Below, one piece after another: positions 5,522 to 6,705 of a stretch of DNA of 6,705 bases. The position numbers and the translations under genes were made by a program. This DNA is from Phycisphaeraceae bacterium. GTDB lineage: Bacteria; Planctomycetota; Phycisphaerae; Phycisphaerales; Phycisphaeraceae. Where the stretch lies: the NCBI GenBank assembly GCA_020850375.1, contig JADZET010000212.1, positions 1-6,705 on the forward strand. Direction: 5' to 3'. Positions within the stretch are counted from its first letter, which is position 1. Each line of letters starts with the position of its first letter. The notes beneath the pieces are model-generated. The model had not been told where the DNA came from. It ran no database searches and worked only from the letters and a program-made list of their open reading frames with translations.

Positions 5522-6705
5522 ATGGCCTACCTCCTCGGCATCGACATCGGCACCTCCGGCACCAAGACGCTCATCTGCGACGAAAAGGGCAAAGTTCTGG
5601 CCACCGCCATGGCCGAGCACGACCTTTTCGCGCCCAAGCCCGGCTGGTCAGAGCAGGACCCCAAGCAGTGGTGGTCCGCCACCTGCGCCGCGACAAAGGC
5701 CGTGCTCCGCAAGGCCAAGGTCAAGGCCAACGACGTCTCGGCCATCGGCCTGTCCGGCCAGATGCACGGCTCGGTCTTCCTGGCCGACGGCGTCAACCCG
5801 CTGCGGCGGGCCCTGCTCTGGAACGACCAGCGCACGGCCGAGCAGTGCACCGCCATCGAGGCGGCCGTCGGCGGGCGGTCCAACCTGATCGAGATGGTCG
5901 GCAATCCGGCCCTGACGGGCTTCACCGCCCCGAAGATCCTCTGGGTCCGCCGGCATGAGCCGGCGGTCTACGAGAAAACAAAACACGTCCTCCTGCCCAA
6001 GGACTACATCCGACTGTGCATGACCGGTGAATACGCCACGGAGGTCGGCGACGCCTCGGGCACGCTGCTCCTGGACGTCAGGAAGCGGGCGTGGAACCTG
6101 GACGTCCTGGCCAAGCTCGGCATCGACAAGGCCCTCCTGCCTGCCTGCTTCGAGTCGCACGTCGTCTCGGGTCGGCTGCACAAGGCCGGCGCCAAGGCCT
6201 TGGGCCTCAAAGAAGGCACACCCGTCGTCGGCGGCAGCGGCGATCAACCGGCCGGGGCGGTGGGCAACGGCATCGTCACCCCCGGAATCGCTTCGGCGAC
6301 GCTGGGCACTTCCGGGGTGGTCTTCGTGCACGCCGAGAAACCGACCTACGACCCGCAGGGCCGCGTGCACACCATGTGCGCCGCCGTCGAGGGCCAGTGG
6401 TGCGTCTTCGGGTGCATGCTCTCGGCCGGCGGATCGTTCCAGTGGTTCCGCAACAAGCTCGGCCAGGATGAAGTCGCGGCGGCCAAGAAGAAGAAGGTCG
6501 ACCCCTACACGCTCCTGATCGCCCAGGCCCAGAAGGCTCCCCCCGGCAGTGAGGGGCTCTACTTCCTGCCCTACCTCACCGGCGAGCGCTGCCCCTATCC
6601 CGACCCCAACGCCCGCGGCGGCTGGATCGGCCTGACCGCCCGGCACGACCGCCCGGCGATGATCCGCTCCCTGATCGAGGGCGTGACCTACGGCATGGCT
6701 GACGC
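5522..6705 (+). CDS. xylB: Xylulokinase-like FGGY sugar kinase, N-terminal 394 residues (3' end outside window)
   Basis: FGGY-family kinases phosphorylate a ketose or polyol with ATP in the cytosol. The fragment begins with the phosphate-binding [10 protein letters not shown] (6-15). [10 protein letters not shown] (76-85) follows; its MHG is the xylulokinase substrate motif. Then come LLWNDQR (98-104), [29 protein letters not shown] (158-186), the catalytic-base loop [14 protein letters not shown] with D241, and GTSGVV (262-267), all typical of xylulokinase (D-xylulose to D-xylulose 5-phosphate). [17 protein letters not shown] (350-366) matches the second domain. Full-length relatives have roughly 490-500 residues, so about 100 are missing. 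GGGA (5511-5514) lies 7 nt before the ATG. The 57-nt gap after the transporter could hold a weak promoter, but same-strand order favours one operon. Beside a rhamnose-type isomerase, the real substrate could be L-rhamnulose or another ketose; sequence motifs favour xylulose. Confidence 0.88.
   Translation, partial: MAYLLGIDIGTSGTKTLICDEKGKVLATAMAEHDLFAPKPGWSEQDPKQWWSATCAATKAVLRKAKVKANDVSAIGLSGQMHGSVFLADGVNPLRRALLWNDQRTAEQCTAIEAAVGGRSNLIEMVGNPALTGFTAPKILWVRRHEPAVYEKTKHVLLPKDYIRLCMTGEYATEVGDASGTLLLDVRKRAWNLDVLAKLGIDKALLPACFESHVVSGRLHKAGAKALGLKEGTPVVGGSGDQPAGAVGNGIVTPGIASATLGTSGVVFVHAEKPTYDPQGRVHTMCAAVEGQWCVFGCMLSAGGSFQWFRNKLGQDEVAAAKKKKVDPYTLLIAQAQKAPPGSEGLYFLPYLTGERCPYPDPNARGGWIGLTARHDRPAMIRSLIEGVTYGMAD

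Noticed and set aside
5648..6646. 332-codon open frame on the minus strand
   Set aside because: It is antisense to the xylulokinase-like gene, has no family features and shows the same GC-rich shadow composition.

Overview
The window is GC-rich throughout its genes. It looks like a piece of a bacterial chromosome, most probably from Planctomycetota (a Phycisphaerae-like lineage). I base that on the overall feel of the proteins: an HDOD protein, a Streptomyces/Pseudomonas-type rhamnose isomerase and an Nramp transporter fused to a universal stress domain. No taxonomic marker such as rRNA or a ribosomal protein is present, so the assignment is tentative. There are no tRNA or rRNA genes, CRISPR arrays, insertion sequences or integrase genes.

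Layout: (1) positions 3-440 (+) hold the C-terminal end of a glycoside hydrolase family 2 (GH2)-type enzyme. (2) Positions 441-766 are non-coding and lie between convergent genes. They contain an AT-rich patch, a clear minus-strand intrinsic terminator (538-571) and a hairpin touching the stop codon of the next gene. (3) Positions 767-1672 (-) encode an HDOD-domain signalling protein. (4) Positions 1673-1892 form a divergent intergenic region with several inverted repeats. (5) Positions 1893-2174 (+) encode a 93-aa membrane protein of unknown function. (6) From 2315 to the right edge, three genes lie head to tail on the plus strand: an L-rhamnose-isomerase-type sugar isomerase (2315-3523), an Nramp divalent-metal transporter with a C-terminal universal stress protein (Usp) domain (3530-5464), and a xylulokinase-like FGGY sugar kinase (5522 to the window end, truncated).

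The three-gene block is the main point of interest. Isomerase followed by ketose kinase is the usual order of the first two steps of aldose use (aldose to ketose to ketose phosphate). The isomerase family uses Mn2+ and other divalent metals, and the gene between the two enzymes is an Nramp metal importer only 6 nt behind the isomerase stop codon. An attractive but unproven reading is that metal supply is co-expressed with a metal-dependent sugar pathway, and that the cytosolic Usp domain senses nucleotide or energy state. The upstream GH2 enzyme could release sugars for such a pathway, but it is separated by an oppositely oriented gene and is not in the same operon.
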